A stretch of DNA of 64,000 nt from Trebonia sp963734665 (lineage in GTDB: Bacteria; Actinomycetota; Actinomycetes; Streptosporangiales; Streptosporangiaceae). Positions 16,470 through 24,455 of the stretch are shown here, one piece after another; position 1 is the first letter of the stretch, and every line of letters starts with the position of its first letter. The DNA is taken from contig CAVTIR010000009.1 of NCBI GenBank assembly GCA_963734665.1, forward strand, positions 1 to 64,000, written 5' to 3'. The notes under the pieces are model-generated. The model was not told where the DNA came from, did not search any database, and saw nothing but the letters and a program-made list of their open reading frames with translations. Made by a program: the position numbers and the translations under genes.

Positions 16470-16781
16470 ATGATCCCGGCCCAGAACATGGCCCTGGACA
16501 CGGCCGCCATCAGCCAGAACGGCTCAGCGTCGCATTGCGAGCACCTCGACGGGCTCGCGCCGGTCACACCCCTGTCGGATGCCTGCCGGGACTGCCGGGA
16601 CCACGCTGACCGCCAGACCCCCCTCGTGGTCTGCCTGACCTGCGGCTGGGTGGCCTGCTCCGACGGCTCACCCGGCCGCCACGCCAGGGCGCACTACGAG
16701 GAGACCGACCACCCGGTGGCCGCCAACGTGGAGCCGGGATCGCGGTGGAGATGGTGCTACGTCCACCGGCGTCTCGTCTGA
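16470..16781 (+). CDS. UBP-type zinc-finger domain protein
   Basis: 103 residues. Residues about 20-95 form a UBP-type (ZnF-UBP) zinc finger: CEHLD, then CRDCRD, VVCLTCGWVACSD, and histidines in HARAHYEETDHPV. These Cys/His positions are those of the bacterial stand-alone versions. In eukaryotes the domain recognises the ubiquitin C-terminus; bacterial roles are unknown. The first ATG (16470) has no strong ribosome-binding site, and an ATG at 16488 is a possible alternative. The gene stands alone on the plus strand within the tRNA-His-bounded region. Confidence 0.85.
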   Translation: MIPAQNMALDTAAISQNGSASHCEHLDGLAPVTPLSDACRDCRDHADRQTPLVVCLTCGWVACSDGSPGRHARAHYEETDHPVAANVEPGSRWRWCYVHRRLV

Positions 16782-16991
16782 CCCGGCATGGAGGGTGATC
16801 GGCTATGGTGATGGGCCCTTCCCTGATCGGCTGTTTCCCGCAGTGCAGGGGCGCGCTTGACTCAGAGGTCAACGCACCAGGCCCGGTGTCAGCGCTCCTG
16901 CTGCCCGCAGGCCAGCTGCCTTGATGGGAGCGCGGAGCCAGCATCCGTTCGGGATAAAGGTTTAGATCTTCTCGACAAGGAGGTGCGCCGG

Positions 16992-17798
16992 TTAGCCGAC
17001 GCCCTGCCCCAGGAGCCGATTCCACCGGCGGGGCTTGGCGAGCGCTCTGTCCGTTGCCCGGTCGTGCGCCAGGATCTCCTCGGTGTCGTCCAGCGGTTCC
17101 AGCTCTACGTCCCCGTAGCGCCTGCGCAGGGCAGCCTGGATCAGCCAGTCGGCAAGGCACGGGTTCTTCGGGAATGCGGGGCCGTGCAGGTAGGTGCCGA
17201 TGGCGTTCTTATAGACGCAACCCTCCAGGCCGTCCTGGGAGTTGTTGCCGCCGCCGGCCAGGGTCTTACCTAGTGGGCGGGCACCGGAGTGCAGGTAGGT
17301 TCTGCCGCCGTGATTCTCGAAGCCGACGAGGATCTGCTCGCCCCATTGCACGACAAGGTTCCCGACCGCCCTGACACTGCCCGCCTTTGCGATCGTGTCC
17401 ATAGTGGTTCCGGTCTGTGCGGCCCGGTGGATGGTGTGGGCGTCGAAGATACCCAGGCCGGGGAGCTCGTCACCGCTCGCAGTGCAGTAGGAGTGGCCCC
17501 ATAGCTGATAGCCGGCGCAGACGGCGAAGGCGGCCGCGCCCTCCTCGATCGCGCGGCGGATCCCGTCCCCTTTCACGTGCAGCAAGTCCTCGCAGACAAG
17601 CCGCTGGTGCGTGTCGGCTCCGCCGCCGACGAGGAGCAGGTCAATTTCGCCGGGATCGATGGTGTCGCTCAGCTCGGACGCTCTCACGTCGGCATCTATC
17701 CCGCGCCACTGGCACCGCCTGACGATGGTGGTCACGTTCCCGAGGTCGCCGTATTGGCTCATTACGCTCGGGTAGAGGTAGCCGATGACGATCCTCAT
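16992..17798 (-). CDS. gatD: lipid II isoglutaminyl synthase glutaminase subunit GatD
   Basis: 268 residues from ATG 17798; a longer upstream frame is only antisense to murT. It is a class I (CobB/CobQ-like) glutamine amidotransferase: the nucleophile is Cys94 in FAVCAGYQLWGHS, the His is His205 in GTYLHGPAFPKNP, and ENHGGRTY is a GatD hallmark. With MurT it amidates the D-Glu alpha-carboxyl of lipid II stem peptides, GatD supplying ammonia from glutamine. Its ATG overlaps the murT stop (ATGA, 17795-17798), giving tight coupling. It is the third gene of a methyltransferase-murT-gatD operon inside the tRNA-His-bounded segment. A homologue acting on another substrate cannot be excluded. Confidence 0.9.
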   Translation of the reverse strand: MRIVIGYLYPSVMSQYGDLGNVTTIVRRCQWRGIDADVRASELSDTIDPGEIDLLLVGGGADTHQRLVCEDLLHVKGDGIRRAIEEGAAAFAVCAGYQLWGHSYCTASGDELPGLGIFDAHTIHRAAQTGTTMDTIAKAGSVRAVGNLVVQWGEQILVGFENHGGRTYLHSGARPLGKTLAGGGNNSQDGLEGCVYKNAIGTYLHGPAFPKNPCLADWLIQAALRRRYGDVELEPLDDTEEILAHDRATDRALAKPRRWNRLLGQGVG

Positions 17799-19282
17799 CG
17801 CGGCGCTGCCTCCCTGGACTGAGCCTGGCGCCAGAACGGAGCCAGGTGGCCGCGCCGGACCAGTTCCCGGCGCAGCGCCCACATCGCCGTGTACGTAGTG
17901 AGTACATACAAAGTCTCCCCTGGGGGAGTTCGGGCGAGCGCGGCTTCGAAGGCCCTGGTCATGTCCTCCTCCACGAGCAGCGGGACACCCGCGCCAGCAT
18001 CCGGGGACCCGGAGTCCGGGTTCAGGAGCCCGGCGTACTTCAGGCGCACCACCAGGTCGCTCGCTCGCTGGCCCGAGACTGCCATGAGGCCGGTTCGCCC
18101 CCGGCACATCTCAAGGTCGACGTCCCAGATCCACGACACGTCACGTCCGTCCGGACCGTTGTCGTTCAGCCCCAGGAGCAGCCACCGGGGACCGTCCTGT
18201 GAGTTCACCAGGCGAAGCCCTTCGTTGAAGCCGCTCGGATTCTTCACCAGCAGCACGCAGGCATGCTTATCGCCGATGCGGACGTGTTCGAGGCGCCCGA
18301 AGGCACCCACCACGCTGTCCGCCGCCGCCTGCACCAGGTCCATTTCCACCCCCAGGCAGGACGCCCCAGCCGAGGCGGCCAGCGCATTGCAGGCGTTGTA
18401 CAGGCCTCCCAGCGGCAGCTGGATGGTCCGCTCGCCAGCGGGTGTGGTGACCCGTGACCGGCTGCCCTCCAGCCCTTGCAGCTCTATGTTCCAGGCCACG
18501 AAACGCGGATCCGGACGCCGCCAGCCGCACTGGCCGCAGGCGTAGTGACCAAGGTGAGCGTAGAAGCTCAGGCCGTAGTAAAGGTCGTGACCGCACTTCG
18601 GGCACCGGCGGGAATCGGCCGCGTGCTCCAGGCCTGGCTTCGCCCACTGACGGTCGTCCATGCCGAAGTACAGGACCTTGGCGTTCAGATCCGCGCCAAG
18701 ATAGGCCACCTGAGGGTCATCCGCGTTGAGCACCACTGTGGTCGTCGGCGGCAGCCGCTGGAGGACCTGCCGCCAGAGCTGAGCTACGAAATCAACCTCG
18801 AAGTACCTGTCCAGCTGGTCGCGGAACAGGTTGGTGATCACCACCAGGCGCGGGGTGAGGGCAGCAACCGCAGGCCGGAACGCTCCTTCATCCACCTCGA
18901 ACACGCCGATGGCCGAGGGTGACGCGGCGAGGCGTCCCCGGCGGTCGGTACGCAGGAGCAGCGCGGTTGCGATTCCCGGGAGCAGGTTTGAGCCTTCGGG
19001 GTTGGTGATCACCTCCAGCCCCGCGCCGCGCATCGCGCCCGCGAGGATCCGGGTGGTAGTTGTCTTCCCGTTCGTTCCCGTCACCAGCACGGAGCCATTG
19101 GGGATCGCCTGCCCAAGATCATGGACCAGCGCGGGATCTATCCGCCCGGCCAGTTGACCCGGCAGCGTGGTGCCACCGCCGCGGCGAAGGGCCCGGGACA
19201 CCACCCTGGCTGTCTTGCCCGCGGCGACGGCCGCCGCACGGGCTGTCGCGGGCGCCAGGCCGCCCGCCCGCACGCTAGGCAC
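17795..19282 (-). CDS. murT: lipid II isoglutaminyl synthase ligase subunit MurT
   Basis: 495 residues from a GTG overlapping the upstream methyltransferase stop by 8 bp. The P-loop is VTGTNGKTTTT (about 68-78). The Mur ligase central domain carries FEVDEGAF and ITNLFRDQLDRYFE, and a four-Cys zinc ribbon (CPKCGHDL ... CGQCGW, about 228-258) is typical of MurT. The C-terminal DUF1727 part holds LLGLNDNGPDGRDVSWIWD, which includes the conserved Asp proposed to join the GatD catalytic triad. The enzyme activates the D-Glu carboxylate of lipid II with ATP for amidation. In many actinobacteria murT and gatD are adjacent; the methyltransferase partner is unusual. Confidence 0.92.
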   Translation of the reverse strand: MPSVRAGGLAPATARAAAVAAGKTARVVSRALRRGGGTTLPGQLAGRIDPALVHDLGQAIPNGSVLVTGTNGKTTTTRILAGAMRGAGLEVITNPEGSNLLPGIATALLLRTDRRGRLAASPSAIGVFEVDEGAFRPAVAALTPRLVVITNLFRDQLDRYFEVDFVAQLWRQVLQRLPPTTTVVLNADDPQVAYLGADLNAKVLYFGMDDRQWAKPGLEHAADSRRCPKCGHDLYYGLSFYAHLGHYACGQCGWRRPDPRFVAWNIELQGLEGSRSRVTTPAGERTIQLPLGGLYNACNALAASAGASCLGVEMDLVQAAADSVVGAFGRLEHVRIGDKHACVLLVKNPSGFNEGLRLVNSQDGPRWLLLGLNDNGPDGRDVSWIWDVDLEMCRGRTGLMAVSGQRASDLVVRLKYAGLLNPDSGSPDAGAGVPLLVEEDMTRAFEAALARTPPGETLYVLTTYTAMWALRRELVRRGHLAPFWRQAQSREAAPR

Positions 19283-20222
19283 CGGCCTTCTCCGCGAACA
19301 ACGACAGCCAGTAGGGACGGACGATCATGTCGATGACATGGCACTGGCTCTCGAACGGCAGCTTTTCCGCCATGGCGGTGAATGCGGAGTTGCTGGAATG
19401 ACAGCCGACCTCGAGCGGGATCTCCTGGTCGTAGTAGTCGGTCATGCGGATCACGCGCATTTCCTGGTCGCGGAGCCACGACACGACGTCCCGAAGCTGC
19501 AGGTGCTTTTCCCACACGTGCAGGAACTCGTCGACTACCCAGTTGTCGTCATCCAGGTCGACTGGCGGGGCGGTGTAGTAGTTCTTGAAATTCCGGTCCC
19601 CGCGCGCCCAGATCCGCACCGCCTCGGTCCTGGCCGCGTCGTCGTCGGGGACGGTCGCCGTGATGAGCCGGACGATCTCCTGCTGCACCCGGCGCTGCCA
19701 GTTCCCGTAGTAGCCGTAGACCCCCAGGCGAAGAATCCCGCCTGGCTTGAGGGCCCGGCACAAGATCGCGATCCCGGCCGCCGGGTCCGGCAGGTGATGA
19801 GCGGTTCCCCACGACACGATGTAGTCGAACTGCTCCGTAAGGTCAAGGGTGGTGATGTCCTGCACGTAGGCGCGGGCGTTCGTGACGCCTTCGTTGCGCA
19901 GCGTCTCATTGACCAGGTCGACGGAAGCCGGGGAGATGTCGTAACCCGTAAAGGACGCCTCAGGGAACTCGCGAGCGTAATCGAGCATCATGAGCCCGGT
20001 GCCGCAGGCAATGTCACCGAACTGGAGGCCCTGCGGATCGACGCCCTGCTCCGTGAGGAACCGGCGGACGTAAGCGGCGTGGCGGCGGTAGCTGTACTTG
20101 CGCTGCGCCGGCGGGAACGGATGCCGCACATACATGTCCCGGACAGCGCGGACGACGCCGGGAGGCGGCAAACCGCCAGGATCCGCTTGGCCAGAAGCGG
20201 GGAGATCGTGATGTGGTGCCAA
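19275..20222 (-). CDS. class I SAM-dependent methyltransferase
   Basis: 315 residues. The start is TTG 20222, supported by GAGGAGG 7 bp upstream. The Rossmann methyltransferase fold is clear: motif I FGDIACGTGLMMLDYA (about 68-83), motif II Asp in FTGYDISPASV, post-I VQDITTLDL, motif IV YIVSWGTAHHLPDP, and a C-terminal part with aromatic residues. The N-terminal PFPPAQRKYSYRRHAAYVRRFL region resembles methyltransferases of natural-product and protein-modification clusters. Its stop overlaps the murT start, so it is the first gene of a coupled three-gene operon. The substrate is unknown; a cell-envelope precursor or a dedicated peptide would suit its partners. Confidence 0.85.
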   Translation of the reverse strand: MAPHHDLPASGQADPGGLPPPGVVRAVRDMYVRHPFPPAQRKYSYRRHAAYVRRFLTEQGVDPQGLQFGDIACGTGLMMLDYAREFPEASFTGYDISPASVDLVNETLRNEGVTNARAYVQDITTLDLTEQFDYIVSWGTAHHLPDPAAGIAILCRALKPGGILRLGVYGYYGNWQRRVQQEIVRLITATVPDDDAARTEAVRIWARGDRNFKNYYTAPPVDLDDDNWVVDEFLHVWEKHLQLRDVVSWLRDQEMRVIRMTDYYDQEIPLEVGCHSSNSAFTAMAEKLPFESQCHVIDMIVRPYWLSLFAEKAGA

Positions 20223-20326
20223 CGTAAGTCCTCCTCTGGACAGTGAACCCTGGCACCGGAGGCACGCTAACTGGCGCGCATCTCAGCCGCAGGGCACCCC
20301 CGCTACAGCCTGCTGTCTTTAGCGGT

Positions 20327-20340
20327 GAAAACGTGTTTTC
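20327..20340. promoter_or_regulatory. palindrome upstream of the methyltransferase-murT-gatD operon
   Basis: GAAAACGTGTTTTC is a palindrome (arms GAAAAC/GTTTTC, 2-bp centre) in an otherwise GC-rich 310-bp gap, about 105 bp upstream of the TTG start at 20222. It could be an operator. No other feature was recognised in 20223-20533. Confidence 0.35.
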
Positions 20341-20533
20341 CCGGCATCGCCGAGCACAAACCCGCTGGCAGGAATGCTGCGACCGCGGCGCGCGCCCGGA
20401 CAGCCGCGTGCGCAGCGTTACAGGCGCACCTATATGCCGCGGCTTGAACTCAGCAGCCGCACCGGGGAGTCACGAGTAGTCACGAAGCGGCTGCTGACGG
20501 GATCGCCGGTAAAAATCGGGCATCGGTAAGACG

Positions 20534-20565
20534 AAGGCCCCGGTCCGTTTCCGGACCAGGGCCTT
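20534..20565 (-). terminator. terminator of tRNA-His
   Basis: AAGGCCC-CGGTCCG at 20534-20547 pairs with CGGACC-A-GGGCCTT up to 20565 around a short TTTC loop, a long GC-rich stem with a single bulge. It lies 17 bp beyond the tRNA 3' end in the direction of tRNA transcription. Confidence 0.7.
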
Positions 20566-20581
20566 TGACCTGCTTATTTGC

Positions 20582-20658
20582 TGGGGTGAGTGACGGGACT
20601 TGAACCCGCGACATCCAGGACCACAACCTGGCGCTCTACCAGCTGAGCTACACCCACC
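20582..20658 (-). tRNA. tRNA-His (anticodon GTG), CCA encoded
   Basis: Minus-strand cloverleaf with acceptor GTGGGTG/CACTCAC plus the His-specific extra 5' G opposite C73 (position 20658). The anticodon stem CCAGG/CCTGG encloses TTGTGGT, anticodon at 20622-20624, and the T arm is GCGGG-TTCAAGT-CCCGT. The 3' CCA is encoded (20582-20584). Its 3' end is duplicated at 14908. Confidence 0.96.
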
Positions 20659-20729
20659 ATGTACCTTCGCCCGAAGGCTGTCACGAGTATAGCGAACCGC
20701 GACAGTGGGAACGAACCAGTTAGCCAGTG

Positions 20730-21332
20730 CTACGACTGCTTGCTGGTGTACCGCGCGGCGATCTCCCGCGCGGTCGCCGAGTCGGGCCCCGGCTGCGGCA
20801 CGAACACCGTGTCCCTGTAGTAGCGCAACTCCCGCACGGACTCGGTGATGTCGGCAAGCGCCCGGTGCCCGCCGTGCTTGTCGGGCGAGGCGAAGTAGGC
20901 CCGCGGATACCACCGCCGCGCCAGTTCCTTGACCGAGGAGACGTCGATCATCCGGTAGTGCAGCCAGTTGTCGAGCTCAGGCATGTCGCGGGCGATGAAC
21001 CAGCGGTCAGTGGCGATCGAGTTGCCGCAGAGCGGCACCTTGCGGGCCTCCCGCACATGGTGCTTGACGTACGCGAGCACCGCGTCGGACGCCTCCGCGA
21101 GCGTCATGCCGCCCTCCAAGCCGGCGAGCAGCCCCGAGGTCGTATGCATGGTCCGCACGATGTCGCTCATCTGGTCGAGCGCCTCGGCCGGCGGCTTGAT
21201 GATGAGGTCGATCCCGCCGTCAAGCAGGTTCAGGTCATTGTCCGTGACCAAGCACGCGATCTCTATCAGCGCGTCCCGCTCGATGTCGAGCCCCGTCATC
21301 TCGCAGTCGATCCACACTAGCCGGTCGTTCAT
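20730..21332 (-). CDS. orn: oligoribonuclease
   Basis: 200 residues from ATG 21332 (MNDRLVWIDCEMTGLD), the standard start of this family; 15 further upstream codons are not conserved in character. It is a DEDDh 3'-5' exonuclease that degrades 2-5 nt RNAs and linear pGpG to mononucleotides. Visible motifs: Exo I DCEMTGLD, Exo II around LCGNSIATDRWFI, Exo III YRMIDVSSVKEL and HRALADITESVREL with the catalytic His and Asp. Length is normal. The tRNA-His next door is an arrangement also familiar from Streptomyces. Confidence 0.97.
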   Translation of the reverse strand: MNDRLVWIDCEMTGLDIERDALIEIACLVTDNDLNLLDGGIDLIIKPPAEALDQMSDIVRTMHTTSGLLAGLEGGMTLAEASDAVLAYVKHHVREARKVPLCGNSIATDRWFIARDMPELDNWLHYRMIDVSSVKELARRWYPRAYFASPDKHGGHRALADITESVRELRYYRDTVFVPQPGPDSATAREIAARYTSKQS

Positions 21333-21491
21333 TCCAACAAGGGTAAAGGCAAAATGCATTATCCCGAACGTATCCATGCTCCGCCCGGTCCGCCCGCTCC
21401 TGCGTCAGGGCGTGGCGAACGAGGTGAAACACGAATACGTTCGGGCTAACCCCAAAACTCCGCCCCCGCAAACCCGCACTCCCACGCGGCG

Positions 21492-22169
21492 TCAGGCCGG
21501 GATGGGGACGGCCACCTGCGCGCGCGGAGCGGGGAGGTCGCGCGGGCGGACCTGCAGGCCGTGCGGGCCGGTGATCCGGTCGATGTCGATGGCGCCAGGG
21601 CCCGCGTTGTCGCACCCCGGCACCTGCGACGCGCCGAAGTGCCCGCCGCGCGCCCACGCGACCCGGCTGCGCCGGTCGGCGATGGCCGCGGCCGAGGCCG
21701 GCACGTCGAGGCGGTACCCCTCGGGCCGCCCGGCCGACCAGCGGCGGGGCACGCCCCAGGAGTCGAGCCAGCTCACAATCGTCTCGATGCCGACTAGCGT
21801 GCCGCTGGTGAACGGCTCGCCCGGATGCCCGAGCACGCCGATCTGCACGCATACCCGCCCCTCGGCGTTCACGTTCTCCGGGTGGACCCGGACGCGACCC
21901 GGCGCCCAGTCGAGGTGATCGGCCGCGCCGAGCGCCCGGCCGGCCCGCAAGACGGAGATGAGCTGGGCGACGTCCCCGGTCACCGGGTCCCAGATGAGGT
22001 GGCACGGCCGCCGCTCGCCGATCAGCCGCTGGGCGGCTGACTGAACGGACACCGTGCCGGGGGCGGTGCCGAGGGTCAGCCAGACCGCACGGGGCGCACC
22101 GCCGATCAGGGGGCCTCCGTCAGTCTCCGCCCGGATGCGCCTTGCTTCCGGCATCCATGCGTGTGCCAC
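21492..22169 (-). CDS. amidase/PGRP-like protein, possibly catalytically impaired
   Basis: 225 residues with the layout of actinomycete N-acetylmuramoyl-L-alanine amidase-like proteins (Amidase_2/PGRP superfamily): ARRIRAETDGGPLIGGAPRAVW, CHLIWDPVTGDVAQLISV, RAGRALGAADH, EGRVCVQIGVLGHPGEPFT, and GGHFGASQVPGCDNAGPGAIDIDRI at the end. Relatives usually have VWHT at the first zinc-binding position; this one has VWLT, while the later HLIW and GHFG histidines remain. It may therefore bind peptidoglycan or have lost hydrolysis. No signal peptide is visible. The superfamily call is moderate and the impairment is inference. Confidence 0.6.
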   Translation of the reverse strand: MAHAWMPEARRIRAETDGGPLIGGAPRAVWLTLGTAPGTVSVQSAAQRLIGERRPCHLIWDPVTGDVAQLISVLRAGRALGAADHLDWAPGRVRVHPENVNAEGRVCVQIGVLGHPGEPFTSGTLVGIETIVSWLDSWGVPRRWSAGRPEGYRLDVPASAAAIADRRSRVAWARGGHFGASQVPGCDNAGPGAIDIDRITGPHGLQVRPRDLPAPRAQVAVPIPA

Positions 22170-22449
22170 GACTCCGGCTCCCCTCCCAGATAAGGTCTAG
22201 ACCGCGCGGTCCGCAGACTTATCTCCCTGCTTACGTCAGCCGCGGTGATTAGTCCAGAGGGGGTCCGGAATCCGTCAGCGCGTCGGCGGCGCAAGAAGAA
22301 CGGGAGGAATCAACAATCGCGGCCGTTACCCGCCGGGTAGTCCGCAGAAGTACCGCGCAAACGCCAACCTCGCAATGACGTGCGCCTCATGAGGTGACGG
22401 GGTTCACGCGCGACCGCAAGCGCACCCCTAACGAGACCCTAACGAAACC
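22170..22449. other. intergenic region with no recognised gene
   Basis: About 280 bp. TAAGGTCTAGACC (22191-22203) marks the probable promoter side of the amidase-like gene. Near the other end CCTAACGA, CCTAACGA and CCTAGCG occur in tandem at 22431-22456, overlapping the stop codon of the membrane-protein gene. Confidence 0.4.
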
Positions 22450-22992
22450 CTAGCGCTGCCCCGAGCGTGCCTTGAAGTACAGGCTCGACTCCGACCGCCA
22501 CAGCAGGGCGATCGCGCCGCAACCGCATACCCATTCCGCGACCTCGAGAACAAAGCTGATGATGTTGACGACGAGAATGGTCTGCCCGCCGTGCAGGGAG
22601 TTGACGGCCGAGTAGAGGCTGATCGTCGACAAGGCGAAGAGCACCGATGCCACGATCCGCGCCCAGACGCGCCCGGACCTGTTCATTCTGGCCATCAGGA
22701 CCCAGAGGGCGCAGTACACGATGGTCAAAATGATGACCTCGACGATGTCGCCGGTGAGGGCGCTGGAAGTGGGCTTGTTCCCGTTGTTGATCAAGTCGGG
22801 GTCGGAGATCACCGTAATGAGGGAGAACAGGCCCCCCAGCGCGGTGACCGCGGCACCGCCGAGCATGAACCTGACCGCTTTTCGCACTGGGCGAGGGACG
22901 ACGGAGTTGTCCGGGTCGCGGCCCGTGAGCTTCGTCTCGAGGCCTGTGAGAGCCGACTGGCCGCTGCGGCCGCCGGAGGATGTCTTCAACAT
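22450..22992 (-). CDS. small integral membrane protein, four predicted helices
   Basis: 180 residues from ATG 22992 (MLKTSSGGRSGQ). The upstream 50 codons of the open frame have no protein character. A hydrophilic N-terminus of about 40 residues is followed by helices at about 43-65 (FMLGGAAVTALGGLFSLITVI), 85-105 (IVEVIILTIVYCALWVLMA), 115-135 (IVASVLFALSTISLYSAVN) and 145-168 (ILVVNIISFVLEVAEWVCGCGAIALLW). The C-terminus is cytoplasmic and basic. I do not recognise a functional family; similar small membrane proteins of unknown function are common in actinomycetes. It diverges from the XRE/DUF397 pair. Confidence 0.75.
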   Translation of the reverse strand: MLKTSSGGRSGQSALTGLETKLTGRDPDNSVVPRPVRKAVRFMLGGAAVTALGGLFSLITVISDPDLINNGNKPTSSALTGDIVEVIILTIVYCALWVLMARMNRSGRVWARIVASVLFALSTISLYSAVNSLHGGQTILVVNIISFVLEVAEWVCGCGAIALLWRSESSLYFKARSGQR

Positions 22993-23243
22993 TGGGTGCC
23001 CTAACGTAACGCGCCGACTGACGAAGCATAGCTCTGATCTGCACGAAGCGTCGCCGGGCCCGGAAGCGCACCGTTGCCGCACTCTCTCCCTGCATCCCAT
23101 AATTGCCAGAATCTCGTGTACCGACCCAGGGCGCGATATCATCTCAGCGTCATCACCGCATGCATGTGCGGATCGTCTGTGCAGACGGTTCGTGCAGATG
23201 CAGTGCGAAGGTGGCAGAAGCGCCGGTGAATGGGGACGCCGGC

Positions 23244-24152
23244 ATGTCGGATTACCGAGAGGGGACCGCGTTGAGTGCTAGTGCGCCTGGGGGCGCCGCT
23301 CCCGCAGGCGGTCCGACTGTGCTCAGAATGCTGCTCGGCGCCCAGCTCAGGCGCCTCCGTGAGACCGCGGGCGTCACGCGAGACGACGCTGGCTACCACA
23401 TCCGCGCCTCGGGATCCAAGATCAGCCGGATGGAGCTTGGCCGGGTCTCGTTCAAGGAACGTGACGTCACCGACCTCCTTGAGTTCTACGGAGTCGACGA
23501 CCCGGCTGAGCGGGAGAAGTTGGTACAGCTCACCCGCGAGGCGAACGCGACCCCGTGGTACCAGAAGTTCCAGGATGTGGTCCCTGACTGGTTCCACGTC
23601 TTCGTGGGACTCGAAGAGGCCGCCCAGCTGATCCGTGTCTACGAGGTCCAGTTCGTGCCCGGCCTGCTGCAGACCGAGGAGTACGCCCGCGCCGTCATCC
23701 TGCAGGGCGCCCCCGGCCTGGACCCGGACGAAGTCGACCGCCGGGTGGCGCTGCGGATGGGCAGGCAGAAGCTGCTGACGCGGGAGAGCCCGCCCCGGTA
23801 CTGGGTGATCATGGACGAGGCGGCGCTGCGCCGCCCGATGGGCGGCCGCGATGTGCACGTCGGACAGATCGAGCGGCTCATCGACCTGGTCGGCGAGCCC
23901 AACATCACCATTCAGGTGATGCCCTTCAGGTACGGTGGGCACGCGGCCGAGGGCGGCGCGTTCACCATCATGCGGTTCCCTGAAACCGACCTGCCTGACG
24001 TGGTGTACATGGAGTACCTGACCGGCGCGCACTACATTGACAAGCCTGAAGAAGTCGAGCGCTACGCCGCGGTGATGGAACGCCTCTCGGTGGCGGGTAC
24101 GTCACCCGACCGGACCAGGGAGATCCTGACCGGGATGCTGAAAGACATCTGA
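23244..24152 (+). CDS. XRE-family helix-turn-helix regulator with DUF5753 domain
   Basis: 302 residues from ATG 23244. A GTG at 23229 is possible; further upstream codons are not supported. The N-terminal HTH_31-type domain (residues about 28-90: LGAQLRRLRETAGVTRDDAGYHI and SKISRMELGRVSFKERDV) is followed by the DUF5753 ligand/partner domain (about 110-295: VPGLLQTEEYARAVI, PPRYWVIMDEAALRRP, ITIQVMPF, EYLTGAHYIDKPEEVERY). This is the WhiJ/BldB-associated regulator type that pairs with DUF397 proteins in Streptomyces and relatives. The partner follows 9 bp after the stop codon. Confidence 0.94.
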   Translation: MSDYREGTALSASAPGGAAPAGGPTVLRMLLGAQLRRLRETAGVTRDDAGYHIRASGSKISRMELGRVSFKERDVTDLLEFYGVDDPAEREKLVQLTREANATPWYQKFQDVVPDWFHVFVGLEEAAQLIRVYEVQFVPGLLQTEEYARAVILQGAPGLDPDEVDRRVALRMGRQKLLTRESPPRYWVIMDEAALRRPMGGRDVHVGQIERLIDLVGEPNITIQVMPFRYGGHAAEGGAFTIMRFPETDLPDVVYMEYLTGAHYIDKPEEVERYAAVMERLSVAGTSPDRTREILTGMLKDI

Positions 24153-24161
24153 GAGGGGCCA

Positions 24162-24407
24162 ATGGCCGACGGGGTGTACAACGGAATGCCGGCGGGCGAC
24201 CTGCCGGATCTGCAGTGGCGGCTGGCAGGCGGCACTGCTGACAAAGATGGGGGCGTCGGCGTGGAGATGGCCCGGCTGCCCGGCGGCCAGATCGCCGTCC
24301 GCAACGCCGCCGACCCGGAGGGGCCGGCGCTGATCTACACCAAGGCTGAGATCGAGGCGCTCATCGGTGGCGCGCAGGATGGCGATTTCGACGCGCTGCT
24401 TTCCTGA
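24162..24407 (+). CDS. DUF397-domain protein, partner of the XRE regulator
   Basis: 81 residues, starting 9 bp after the regulator gene in the same operon, with GAGAGG upstream. The DUF397 core is seen as LQWRLAGG..., VEMARLPGGQIAVRNAADPEGPALIYTKAEIEALI. XRE-DUF397 pairs are abundant in actinomycetes, and some behave like toxin-antitoxin or sporulation-related regulatory pairs. Its stop codon (24405-24407) overlaps the left arm of a family-A palindromic repeat, so the end of the gene and the edge of the element share bases. Confidence 0.92.
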   Translation: MADGVYNGMPAGDLPDLQWRLAGGTADKDGGVGVEMARLPGGQIAVRNAADPEGPALIYTKAEIEALIGGAQDGDFDALLS

Positions 24408-24445
24408 CGGGCCGATGGCAAAAACCGCCATCATATCGGCCCGTC
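24406..24445. repeat. family-A hairpin, overlapping the DUF397 stop codon
   Basis: Arms at 24406-24416 (GACGGGCCGAT) and 24435-24445 are perfectly complementary over 11 bp and enclose the conserved 18-nt spacer GGCAAAAACCGCCATCAT. A GGGGGACGACCCCCC core follows at 24461-24478. This is the leftmost copy of the family in the window. Confidence 0.85.
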
Positions 24446-24455
24446 ACGAAAGCCT

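Noticed and set aside
20223..20533. Small gene upstream of the methyltransferase
   Set aside because: The frame from 20243 to 20479 shows no protein character and lacks a ribosome-binding site. The region is better read as promoter DNA.
22425..22460. Telomere-like tandem TAGGGTTTCGTTAGGG sequence
   Set aside because: Only three imperfect units, partly within the end of a coding sequence. Too short to be meaningful.
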